The position numbers were made by a program, and so were the translations under genes. 64,000 nucleotides of DNA from assembly GCF_007754425.1 (NCBI RefSeq), contig NZ_CP037452.1, forward strand, positions 2,058,664-2,122,663. The letters run 5' to 3'. The notes below the pieces were generated by a model that saw only the letters and a program-made list of their open reading frames with translations, had not been told where the DNA came from and did no database searches. Of this stretch, positions 38,356 through 45,764 are shown piece after piece (the first letter of the stretch is position 1; each line of letters begins with the position of its first letter). The stretch is from Gimesia fumaroli (GTDB lineage: Bacteria > Planctomycetota > Planctomycetia > Planctomycetales > Planctomycetaceae).

Positions 38356-38796
38356 ATGACTCGTCTTAAGCGTTGCATGATGGTACTCTTCGGAATAGGT
38401 AGTCTGTTGTTGGCAGGTTGTGGTGCAGGGGGCAGCGATGTCACGTTATACGATGTTTCCGGCACCGTGAGTTATAAAGGGAAACCGGTTCCCTTTGGCT
38501 CTGTGCTGTTTATTGCCGATGCCGATGAAGGAAACACGGGGCCGCAGGGAGTCGCGGAGATTAATGACGGCAAATTTAACACGGCAGAGGCAGGCCGGGG
38601 TGTCGTTGGCGGCGCGTACAAGGTGATTATCAAGGGACGCAGTGTGCGTGCTTCTGCTGAAGATGACGAAGGCCAGAGAGCCGAGCCGTTGTTTGCTGAT
38701 TATCAGACGGCGGTGGTTTTTCCGGAAGAGAATACAGTGGAGAAATTCGAAGTGCCGGAGCGAAGATCAAAGCCTGGGGCAACATTCGAAGAGTAG
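38356..38796 (+). CDS. Small lipoprotein with carboxypeptidase-regulatory-like fold, partner of third DUF1559 gene
   Basis: 146 residues from the ATG at 38356, with GGGTGGG just upstream. The leader MTRLKRCMMVLFGIGSLLLA ends in the lipobox LAGC. The mature part starts LYDVSGTVSYKGKPVPFGSV and continues with GVVGGAYKVIIKGRSV, matching the lipoprotein at 6213 in order and spacing (DVSG.VSY...P, then G..G.YK). It is 82 bases after the DUF1559 gene, past a terminator hairpin. Its function is unknown; a surface role with DUF1559 is inferred. Confidence 0.85.
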   Translation: MTRLKRCMMVLFGIGSLLLAGCGAGGSDVTLYDVSGTVSYKGKPVPFGSVLFIADADEGNTGPQGVAEINDGKFNTAEAGRGVVGGAYKVIIKGRSVRASAEDDEGQRAEPLFADYQTAVVFPEENTVEKFEVPERRSKPGATFEE

Positions 38797-38836
38797 AAAA
38801 ACGAATGCGATTTTATAGCTGGTTTTTAACAAAAAT

Positions 38837-38910
38837 GAGCGGAATGGCGCTAGCCACCGGTATCGAAACACAAACCAGCGTACCTACCGGCGGCTAGCGC
38901 CGACCCGCTC
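38837..38910. repeat. 74-bp palindromic repeat, complete copy 2
   Basis: GAGCGGAATGGCGCTAGCCA plus CCGGTA, then the right arm TACCGGCGGCTAGCGCCGAC plus CCGCTC. Length and centre (TCGAAACACAAACCAGCG) match the copy at 37083. It lies between the convergent lipoprotein and ALDH genes. Confidence 0.85.
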
Positions 38911-38943
38911 ACAGTTGGTACGCGTATCGTTCGGATAGAATGA

Positions 38944-40482
38944 TTACAGATCGAACTTGATGCCCTGTGCCAATGGCAATTCGGTTGAATAGTTGATCGT
39001 ATTCGTCGTGCGGCGCATGTAGGCTTTCCAGGCGTCGGAGCCGGATTCGCGGCCGCCGCCGGTCTCTTTTTCGCCGCCGAACGCGCCGCCGATTTCCGCA
39101 CCACTCGGGCCGACGTTGACATTCGCAATACCACAGTCAGAGCCGGCAGGAGAGAGGAACTGTTCTGCCTGCCGAATATCATTCGTCATGATCGCAGAAG
39201 AAAGCCCCTGTGGGACGGCGTTGTGCATTTCGATCGCTTCATCGAGCGTTCGATACCGCATGACGTACAGAATGGGGGCGAAGGTTTCCTGCTGGACGAT
39301 GTCGGTCTGCCCGGGCATTTCGACAATCGCGGGATGCACGTAGCAGCCGTCTGCATATTCTGTTTCATCGATTTGATGTCCGAAATGGACGATGCCACCT
39401 TGTTGTTTGGCGGTTTTCAACGCGTGCTGCATGGTCTCAAGAGCCCGTTGATCGACGAGCGGGCCAACGAGTGTACCGGGTTCAAGCGGGTTGCCGATGG
39501 GCAATCGCTGGTAGGCGTTTTTCAACGCCGACAGTAGTTGATCGGCGATGCTTTCATGCACGATGAGACGCCGCAGGCTGGTACAGCGTTGACCGCAGGT
39601 CCCGACGGCGGAAAATAGAGCCGAGCGGACTGTCATCTCAAGGTCTGCTGATTCGGTGACGATCATCGCGTTGTTGCCCCCCAGTTCCAGCAGGCTGCGC
39701 CCGAGACGCTTGGCAACAGTGGTGGCGACCGCCCGGCCCATCGGAATCGAACCGGTGGCGGAGATCAGCGGGACATCATGGTGCTCGGCGAGGGCGTTGC
39801 CGATCTCAGCACCGCCGATGATCAGGTTCGAGATGCCATTGGGGGCTTCCGGAAAATTCTGCGCGACCTGATTCACAATCTGTTGGCAGGCAATCGCGCA
39901 GAGGGGCGTTTTTTCGGATGGTTTCCAGATGACGGTATCGCCACAGACGAAGGCCAGCATGGCGTTCCAGGCCCAGACAGCGACCGGGAAGTTGAAGGCA
40001 CTGATCACGCCAATCGGTCCCAGGGGATGCCATTGCTCCATTAAGCGGTGTCCCGGTCGTTCGCTGGCGATCGTTTTTCCATAAAGCTGACGGCTCAAGC
40101 CGACTGCGAAGTCGCAGATGTCAATCATCTCCTGGACTTCGCCGATTGCTTCCTGGGTGATCTTGCCGGCTTCCCAGCTGACGATGGTCGCCAGATCGGC
40201 TTTGTGTTCCCGTAAGGCTTCGCCGAGCAGACGCACGAATTCGCCGCGACGGGGAGCGGGAACTTCGCGCCACTTCAGAAAGGCACTCTGTGCGGTATCG
40301 ACCACCAGGCCGACATCGCCGAGTGTGGCTTCATTGAACGTGGCCAGCGTGGAGCCGTCGATGGGGGACTTGCCCGTGAGCAGTTCGCCTGCACCGGTTT
40401 GCCATTTCGTTCCGACAGCGACCGCCGCGGGTTGATCCACAACGCCGATTCGCTGTAATGCTTCATGGATGGAATAAGTCAT
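38944..40482 (-). CDS. ALDH7-type aldehyde dehydrogenase (alpha-aminoadipate semialdehyde dehydrogenase-like)
   Basis: 512 residues. The NAD-binding and catalytic residues are present: IGVISAFNFPVAVWAWN, TVIWKPSEKTPL, the glutamate in LLELGGNNAMIV (Glu266) and the nucleophile Cys300 in TCGQRCTSLRRLIVHE. The GQRCT context and NFPVAVWAWN stretch are those of the ALDH7/antiquitin group, which oxidises alpha-aminoadipate semialdehyde or its cyclic form P6C to aminoadipate. The gene follows a saccharopine-dehydrogenase-family gene by 26 bases, which supports a lysine-catabolic role. The product acts in the cytosol; no signal is present. Confidence 0.9.
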   Translation of the reverse strand: MTYSIHEALQRIGVVDQPAAVAVGTKWQTGAGELLTGKSPIDGSTLATFNEATLGDVGLVVDTAQSAFLKWREVPAPRRGEFVRLLGEALREHKADLATIVSWEAGKITQEAIGEVQEMIDICDFAVGLSRQLYGKTIASERPGHRLMEQWHPLGPIGVISAFNFPVAVWAWNAMLAFVCGDTVIWKPSEKTPLCAIACQQIVNQVAQNFPEAPNGISNLIIGGAEIGNALAEHHDVPLISATGSIPMGRAVATTVAKRLGRSLLELGGNNAMIVTESADLEMTVRSALFSAVGTCGQRCTSLRRLIVHESIADQLLSALKNAYQRLPIGNPLEPGTLVGPLVDQRALETMQHALKTAKQQGGIVHFGHQIDETEYADGCYVHPAIVEMPGQTDIVQQETFAPILYVMRYRTLDEAIEMHNAVPQGLSSAIMTNDIRQAEQFLSPAGSDCGIANVNVGPSGAEIGGAFGGEKETGGGRESGSDAWKAYMRRTTNTINYSTELPLAQGIKFDL

Positions 40483-40508
40483 GGTTTTGCTCGCTTGATG
40501 AATGTCGA

Positions 40509-41615
40509 TTAATCCAGGGCAAAGGTTTCTGTTTCATAATAGCAGCCGAAACGGTTATTGATAAATTGGTCGAAGGGAATCTCTTCCTGTCGGATCAGGC
40601 CGGTCCCTTTGATCTGATTTTGTTGTACCAGATCGACGACGGCACAGATACCGGCTCCCGTGGTAAGCTGTATGGCACTCCAGACTTCGCCGTTGATTTC
40701 CTGTGCATACAGTTTGCGCAAGTCGCTCTTTTCGACGAACTGTCCATTGCGATTTCCCCGCACCGTGCAGAACACAATCACGACATCCTGGAATGTGACG
40801 GGGATCGAATGTTCCATGATATCTTTGAGCAATTCGCGACGCTCACTGAGCCGCAGGTCTCTCAGCAGGAATTTCATCAGCTGGTGATGACCGGGGTAAC
40901 GGATGGTTTTGTAATTCAACTCTCGAACATGTCCGTCCATTGTTTCACAGAGCGTTCCCAGTCCTCCTGATGTGTTAAAGGCTTCATAGACGTTGCCGTC
41001 GAGAGTGAACTGCTCCAGTCCTTCCAGGGGGAGGTGGTTTTTGATTTTGTGTCCGTGAATCACTTCACAGGGATTACAATATTCATTGATCAGCCCGTCG
41101 GTGGACCAGGTCAGATTGTAGCCGAGCGCGTTGGTTGGATGTTGTGGCAGCGCACCGACGCGCATGCGGACAGTGTCAATTTCGTCAAACCATTTCATGA
41201 CATGATTGGTAACGATAGTCACAAAACCGGGGGCAAGGCCGCATTGGGGCACGAAGACCTGACCGGGAACGGCATCGTCGGCGATCTCTTTGACGGCGGC
41301 GGTGGTCTGCCGGTCTTCGGTGAGATCGAAATAATTCACCCCCGCTTCGAGCGCAGCACGGGCGACTCCCGGATTTTCGCGAAAGCTGAGTGCTGAAATG
41401 ACGGCAGTGCAGCCTTGCATCAGGTGGACCAGTTCGGCATGCGAGTCGGCATTGAGCACGCGTGTTTCTGCGGTGGGAATGCGTTGTTGTATTCGTTCGA
41501 GGGCAGCGGGGACACGGTCGGCGATTCGCAGTTGATAATCGCCTGACTTGGTGAGCAGCGAGGCGATCATCCGTCCGATTTTTCCCGCGCCGATTAATAA
41601 GATCGTTTGAGACAT
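40509..41615 (-). CDS. Saccharopine dehydrogenase family oxidoreductase
   Basis: 368 residues. The N-terminal Rossmann motif is ILLIGAGKIGRMIASLL, and CTAVISALSFRENPGVARAA with GVNYFDLTED is typical of the family. FVPQCGLAPGFVTIVTNHV is the conserved block before the catalytic domain. It could be a saccharopine dehydrogenase (glutamate-forming) or a lysine 6-dehydrogenase; both give the substrate of the ALDH7-type enzyme encoded 26 bases downstream. A separate lysine-ketoglutarate reductase gene is not in the window, which makes the single-step lysine 6-dehydrogenase slightly more attractive. It is divergent from the unassigned 452-residue protein. Confidence 0.88.
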   Translation of the reverse strand: MSQTILLIGAGKIGRMIASLLTKSGDYQLRIADRVPAALERIQQRIPTAETRVLNADSHAELVHLMQGCTAVISALSFRENPGVARAALEAGVNYFDLTEDRQTTAAVKEIADDAVPGQVFVPQCGLAPGFVTIVTNHVMKWFDEIDTVRMRVGALPQHPTNALGYNLTWSTDGLINEYCNPCEVIHGHKIKNHLPLEGLEQFTLDGNVYEAFNTSGGLGTLCETMDGHVRELNYKTIRYPGHHQLMKFLLRDLRLSERRELLKDIMEHSIPVTFQDVVIVFCTVRGNRNGQFVEKSDLRKLYAQEINGEVWSAIQLTTGAGICAVVDLVQQNQIKGTGLIRQEEIPFDQFINNRFGCYYETETFALD

Positions 41616-41800
41616 GGCAGGTTCTCCAGACAGGGATGAAAGATGTGATATGATAGAGGGAACCTCTACACAATTATATACGCCGAAAAGTGCTTTTCTG
41701 ATTGAGTTTCTGTTTTGGCGAGATTTCGCGTATTAATAGAAGAGTGGCGTCTTGACTTTCGAACGGGCCACGAAACAATATGGTTGTAAGGAGATAAATT

Positions 41801-43159
41801 ATGACCAGACAACAACTTGCGACTTTTGATTGGAAACGCTATCCCGAGACCGCCGCGTTCCTGAACGAGCGGATTGATGCGTTTTGTGCACAATCCCCAC
41901 GTATCAAACAATTTGCGCAGGATTTTCAGACGAAAACCGGAACTCGGCTGATTGACTGGGTCGATCATTTTGAATTGCACTGGTCCGACGAACTGGAACA
42001 GACACTGATTAGCCTGGGTTATGAAGTGGCCAGCGGTGTGAAATTCAAACTGTTCCAGCATCCGGCGGCACATTTTCCCGCCATTCAGGCGAGCAGCGGG
42101 GAGTCGGAGTCGCTCTATGTGCGCGTCGATTCGGTGGTAGATTTTTTAGCCGTCCATCAATGTGCGCTGGAACTCCCCATTAAAGGAGCCCCGGGTGCTG
42201 CCGTGCGTCAGCGAGTGGCATTTCATGAAGACGGAGTCGAACTGAACGTAATTGAACGCCACGGCGTCCGCATCGATGCGGTGAAGAAGCAGCCTGATCC
42301 GGATTTAAAAGACCTGCTCTATCATGCTCAGGCCTTTCATTTACGCAAGCGGGATTTTGCCGGCGATGTGGACGGCTTTGAACATGCTGAGTCGATGATT
42401 CGCGTCGCGATTGAAGATCTGGGCGTCGACCGGACCTGCGATTTGTTTTTCGCAGCTGAGCGGGCATACTGGCAGCAACGGAACGCGGTCGCCCGCATTC
42501 AAAAAGCGCGGCAGGATTTGCTGGGCGTGGGTTGGGCGAATCACGATCATCATACCTATCGTTCAAGCCGAAAACATTTCTGGCGATTGATCTCGCTGTT
42601 GGAACTGCTCGGTTTCCAATTGCGCGAACGGTTTTATGCAGGCAAAGAGGCAGGTTGGGGTGCGCAGGTACTCGAGCATCCGACGACCGGCGTTGTCATT
42701 TTTGCCGACGTGGATCTTTCCCCCGAAGAAGTCTCGCAGGACTTCGCGCATGAACCTCTAACTGAACTAAACGAACTGGGAACGGTGGGGCTCTGGTGCC
42801 GATTGCACGGCGAAGCGTTTCTGCAGGCGGGCATGCATCACCTGGAATGCCTGTTCGACTTCGACGCTGCCCGGGATCAACTGGCGGACGAGAACGATGT
42901 GAAGACGATGAAGCCGTTTACCGATCTGCCTCATCTGCGTCAGGCGTTTACGGCGGGGGAAATCTGGCCGGTCAAAGAGAGCCGAATTCAGTCCCTGTTG
43001 GATGACGGCTTGATTACTGATGAAGAAGCGGACAAATTCCGCACAAAAGGAGCCATCGGCTCGCACCTGGAAATCCTGCAGCGAGAAGACGGCTTCAAAG
43101 GCTTTAATCAGTCGGGGATTAATGACATTATTCTGGAGACGAACCCGTTGAAACAGTAG
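41801..43159 (+). CDS. Unassigned conserved-looking protein beside lysine-catabolic genes
   Basis: 452 residues, no signal peptide. I do not recognise a named family. Visible features: an N-terminal helical stretch, FELHWSDELEQTLISLGYEV, a His-rich segment NHDHHTYRSSRKHFWRLISL, LLGFQLRERFYAGKEAGWG and VVIFADVDLSPEEV. The pattern of a histidine in a strand, a GF..RERFYAG strand and a distal Asp/Glu resembles a metal-binding VOC-like or 2-oxoacid-handling domain, but this is a guess. HglS/DUF1338, which acts later in lysine breakdown, was considered, but its signature motifs were not found. The divergent position (185-base gap) beside the saccharopine-type and ALDH7-type genes suggests the same pathway. 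Confidence 0.8.
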   Translation: MTRQQLATFDWKRYPETAAFLNERIDAFCAQSPRIKQFAQDFQTKTGTRLIDWVDHFELHWSDELEQTLISLGYEVASGVKFKLFQHPAAHFPAIQASSGESESLYVRVDSVVDFLAVHQCALELPIKGAPGAAVRQRVAFHEDGVELNVIERHGVRIDAVKKQPDPDLKDLLYHAQAFHLRKRDFAGDVDGFEHAESMIRVAIEDLGVDRTCDLFFAAERAYWQQRNAVARIQKARQDLLGVGWANHDHHTYRSSRKHFWRLISLLELLGFQLRERFYAGKEAGWGAQVLEHPTTGVVIFADVDLSPEEVSQDFAHEPLTELNELGTVGLWCRLHGEAFLQAGMHHLECLFDFDAARDQLADENDVKTMKPFTDLPHLRQAFTAGEIWPVKESRIQSLLDDGLITDEEADKFRTKGAIGSHLEILQREDGFKGFNQSGINDIILETNPLKQ

Positions 43160-43185
43160 TCGTGATAGAGGGAATGTGTTTTTTT

Positions 43186-43257
43186 GCTACCACGAAAGGC
43201 ACGAAAACACACGAAAACGATCCAGGTTGGGTGTCACTGTTGGCTTGCCCAATAATG
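43186..43257. repeat. Composite repeat: CACGAAA unit plus hairpin unit
   Basis: GCTACCACGAAAGGCACGAA AACACACGAAAAC, then GATCCAGGTTGGGTGTCACT and GTTGGCTTGCCCAATAATG. The 44909-44981 copy has the same order and spacing with a few substitutions. The pair brackets the Gfo/Idh gene in direct orientation. Confidence 0.82.
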
Positions 43258-43285
43258 AATGAAAGACGTTCTTGTTCTATTTAAT

Positions 43286-43424
43286 GTAGGGGCTACACTA
43301 TGTGGCAGCCCGCGGTATCTATGCTGATTGTGTGTTGAGAAACATCGTTTGTTTCCGGTTCCGTTCCAAGAGTACTTTGGGATTGAATATCGACAGGCGG
43401 GCGGGCACATAGACCGACCCCTAC
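43286..43424. repeat. 139-bp element with inverted ends, copy A
   Basis: Left end GTAGGGGCTACACTATGTGG CAGCCCGCGGTATC; right end GGCGGGCGGGCACATAGACC GACCCCTAC. The two ends are inverted relative to each other. A second copy of the same length is at 61220-61358. No ORF fits inside, so it resembles a non-autonomous palindromic repeat. Confidence 0.8.
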
Positions 43425-43432
43425 ATGACCAA

Positions 43433-43458
43433 CACTGTCGGGCCAGCCGACAGGTGGC
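43433..43458. repeat. Hairpin repeat unit, ACTGTYGGGCAAGCC family
   Basis: CACTGTCGGGCCAGCCGACA plus GGTGGC. The arms CTGTCGG and CCGACAG pair around GCCAG. It lies 8 bases after element A and 19 bases before the Gfo/Idh stop codon. Confidence 0.72.
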
Positions 43459-43477
43459 GTACGTACCCGTTTAATAA

Positions 43478-44788
43478 TCAGACTTCCGGCAAGACCCAAG
43501 GGGCGCGCCATTCTTCGCGGCCGCGGAGTTGGTTGGCTTCTTTGTCGTTTTCGAAGGTTTCTGTTTTCGGATCGAGGACCAGTGTGCGGCCGACGCGGGC
43601 GGCGATGTTGCCGGCGTGGCAGAGGACGGACGCGGGGTGCCCGACCGTTTCCAGATCGCAGGCTGGTTTGTTGCGGGTCTTGATGCATTCGATAAAGTTC
43701 TGCACGTGGGGGGCGGCAACGCTGTCGCCTTTGACTTCCTTGATCAGTTTGCCACGTTCGCCGTATACGCGCCAGCGACTGTTGCCGATCGTCATGTGGG
43801 CTTTGTCGCCGTAGATGACGGCGCCCTCGGATTCGCCGTGATAATGATAGGGAGCCCAGATCCGCATTTCGTAGGTCAGAATCTTCGGTGTTTTGCTCTG
43901 ATATTCGTAAGTCACCTGGAGCGTATCGGGCCATTCCTGCATGTCATCAAAGTACCATTTGCCGCCAGTTGCGGAAATTTTGGAAGGGAGAGAAATCGCA
44001 TCGTCCCCCTGTGCTTCGCAGGCGGCGTTCAGCGCGGCAAACGCCATGTCGAGCCGATGTACGCCGTCGTTACCCAGGTCGCCGGTACCGTAATCGTGGA
44101 ACCAGCGCCAGCGTCCGTGAAAACGATTTTTATTGAAGGGGCGTTTTTTCGCCGGGCCGAGCCACATATCGTAATCGACGGTTTCCGGAGGTGTGCCGTC
44201 GGGGGGATTGCCGATGTTGCCTTGTTTGGTGCTTTCCCAGGCTTTGGCAACGAGACAGCGACCGAGAGCGCCGCTGCGGATATAGTCGAGCGCCGACTTG
44301 AGCCGTTCGGTGGAACGATGCTGCGACCCCATCTGCACGATGCGATTGTGCTTTTTCATCGCGGCGACCATGCGGTGGCCTTCGATGATATTATGGCCGT
44401 CCGGTTTTTCGACGTAGACGTCTTTCCCGGCCTGGCAGGCGAGGATGGTGGGGATCGCGTGCCAGTGATCGGGGGCGCCAATAACGATTGCATCGAGGCT
44501 CGGATCATCAATCAGATGTCGAAAGTCTTTGACGACGTTTGGCCGTTTGCCTTGCAGCTTAGTCACGGTATCGACGGTGTTACCCAGGCGGGCGGAATCG
44601 ACTTCGGCGATGGTCACGATTTCTGCATTCGGATTGGCGGCGAAATATTGATTCAAGGCCGAGGCACGACCGCCGGCACCCATCACGCCGACCCGCACGC
44701 GTTCGCTGGCGGAGGCTTTGGCGACCTGTTCGAGCGAAAGACTGGCCAGACCGACGGCGGAACCCTGTAAGAATTTTCTGCGATCCAT
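43478..44788 (-). CDS. Tat-exported Gfo/Idh/MocA family oxidoreductase
   Basis: 436 residues. The leader MDRRKFLQGSAVGLASLS has a twin-arginine motif (RRKFL). The NAD(P) Rossmann motif RVRVGVMGAGGRASAL follows. The family motif with the catalytic-type Lys is KDVYVEKPDGHNIIEG, and IVIGAPDHWHAIPTILA precedes it. The C-terminal domain starts near RLKSALDYIRSGALG. Exported members of this family are very common in Planctomycetes; the likely substrate is a sugar or sugar alcohol. It stands alone and is flanked by repeats on both sides. Confidence 0.92.
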   Translation of the reverse strand: MDRRKFLQGSAVGLASLSLEQVAKASASERVRVGVMGAGGRASALNQYFAANPNAEIVTIAEVDSARLGNTVDTVTKLQGKRPNVVKDFRHLIDDPSLDAIVIGAPDHWHAIPTILACQAGKDVYVEKPDGHNIIEGHRMVAAMKKHNRIVQMGSQHRSTERLKSALDYIRSGALGRCLVAKAWESTKQGNIGNPPDGTPPETVDYDMWLGPAKKRPFNKNRFHGRWRWFHDYGTGDLGNDGVHRLDMAFAALNAACEAQGDDAISLPSKISATGGKWYFDDMQEWPDTLQVTYEYQSKTPKILTYEMRIWAPYHYHGESEGAVIYGDKAHMTIGNSRWRVYGERGKLIKEVKGDSVAAPHVQNFIECIKTRNKPACDLETVGHPASVLCHAGNIAARVGRTLVLDPKTETFENDKEANQLRGREEWRAPWVLPEV

Positions 44789-44908
44789 GATTGCATATTC
44801 CCGTGTTTGAAAAGTCGCGGCGTGAGGGATGAATAGATCAATGAACTTTTATTATAGAAAACGGAGGGTGAGGGGCAAAAGAAAACTTGCAGAGGAACAC
44901 ATTTTTTT

Positions 44909-44981
44909 GCTACTACGAAAGGCACGAAAGCACACGAAAAAGATCCAAGTTGGGTGCCACGGTTGGCTTGCCAAACAGTGC
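44909..44981. repeat. Composite repeat: CACGAAA unit plus hairpin unit, second copy
   Basis: GCTACTACGAAAGGCACGAA AGCACACGAAAAA, then GATCCAAGTTGGGTGCCACG and GTTGGCTTGCCAAACAGTGC. It matches 43186-43257 in order and spacing, with a few substitutions, in the same orientation. Confidence 0.82.
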
Positions 44982-45144
44982 TTAAGAATGGCATTCTTGG
45001 CGGGCGGTTCCGAATGTAATTCGGTATTGCCGCAGGCAACAGGAAGTGGCGGTGTGTTCGTAGTGTGTTTCTGAGAGGTGCCTCTTATTCTGGCAAGGTG
45101 CATTCGAATCATTCACTTTGAAGTGATACTTTGAATTGTTATTT

Positions 45145-45179
45145 CCTGCTCGCTGCGCTCGGCCCGAATTGCATTCGGG
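45145..45179. repeat. CCTGCTCGCTGCG dispersed repeat, copy 2
   Basis: CCTGCTCGCTGCGCTCGGCC plus CGAATTGCATTCGGG, differing from copy 1 (29911-29945) at one position. It occupies the place where the left end of a 139-bp element would be expected. Confidence 0.8.
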
Positions 45180-45248
45180 CTCACCCCTTCATTTGGTCTG
45201 TTGTTTCTGGATCCATGGGACCTGTGAAACTGATACGTTCCTCGCGAG

Positions 45249-45275
45249 GCGGGTCGGCACATGGACCGACCCCTA
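45249..45275. repeat. Right arm of a 139-bp element, interrupted by the group II intron
   Basis: GCGGGTCGGCACATGGACCG ACCCCTA equals the right end of elements A and B. Its own sequence can fold, GGGTCGG pairing with CCGACCC around a short loop. The intron begins at the next base, so the arm's last C and further flank are displaced. Confidence 0.75.
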
Positions 45276-45764
45276 GTGCGCCTGCAAGCGCATTGAATCA
45301 GCGAAGTGAAAGTCCTTGCCGAAGTTTGACCTGAACTTCGTAACAGAAGGTAACTGCGTTCTCGTGAGAGGAGGTGGAGAGCAACCGGATGTGAACGACT
45401 AGTCCGTAGGATAACGAACTCGATTCGGCTTTTCGTTGTGGTGAGCCAGCTAGGGAATGGCGAAGCCCAAGTGACGTCGTGCGAAACTCTGCCGAGTGGG
45501 TGCGGGACCGCTGCCAGCGGTTCCGCGACGGTCAGCCCCGTGGTTCAAAACCAGGTCGGTCCCGGGGGCAACGAGGGGTGGTTGGAGACGGAATGGTCTG
45601 AAGGTTTGATGTGATGAAGCAGGGAGACCTGCCCGATCTTAAGGATGGCGTTCATGTGCCGGATTCCGGATTCTCTGGAGCCGACCGGTACGAAGAGCCA
45701 GTTGGGTAGGAGTCAGAGCATCCATATTAGCGAAGAAGCGGGGTAACGCCCGTGGAGCAAAGGG

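Larger units (their letters stand above)
44789..45275. other. Repeat-rich intergenic region upstream of Gfo/Idh gene and group II intron
   Basis: No gene. It contains the composite CACGAAA/hairpin repeat (44909-44981), the CCTGCTCGCTGCG repeat (45145-45179) and an arm of the 139-bp element (45249-45275), which directly abuts the intron. Small ORFs here overlap the repeats and look like chance. Confidence 0.75.

Noticed and set aside
38944-40482. ALDH as the 2-oxoglutarate semialdehyde dehydrogenase of the hydroxyproline pathway.
   Set aside because: Its GQRCT and NFPVAVWAWN motifs fit ALDH7 and it is coupled to a saccharopine-dehydrogenase-family gene 12 kb away from the hydroxyproline operon.
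41801-43159. Assignment of the 452-residue protein to HglS/DUF1338 (2-oxoadipate dioxygenase/decarboxylase).
   Set aside because: The pathway context fits, but I could not find the family's characteristic motifs; the call is left open.
43529-44770. Plus-strand ORF of 413 codons antisense to the Gfo/Idh gene.
   Set aside because: It mirrors the Tat-exported Gfo/Idh/MocA gene, which has clear family motifs; the antisense frame has no recognisable protein.
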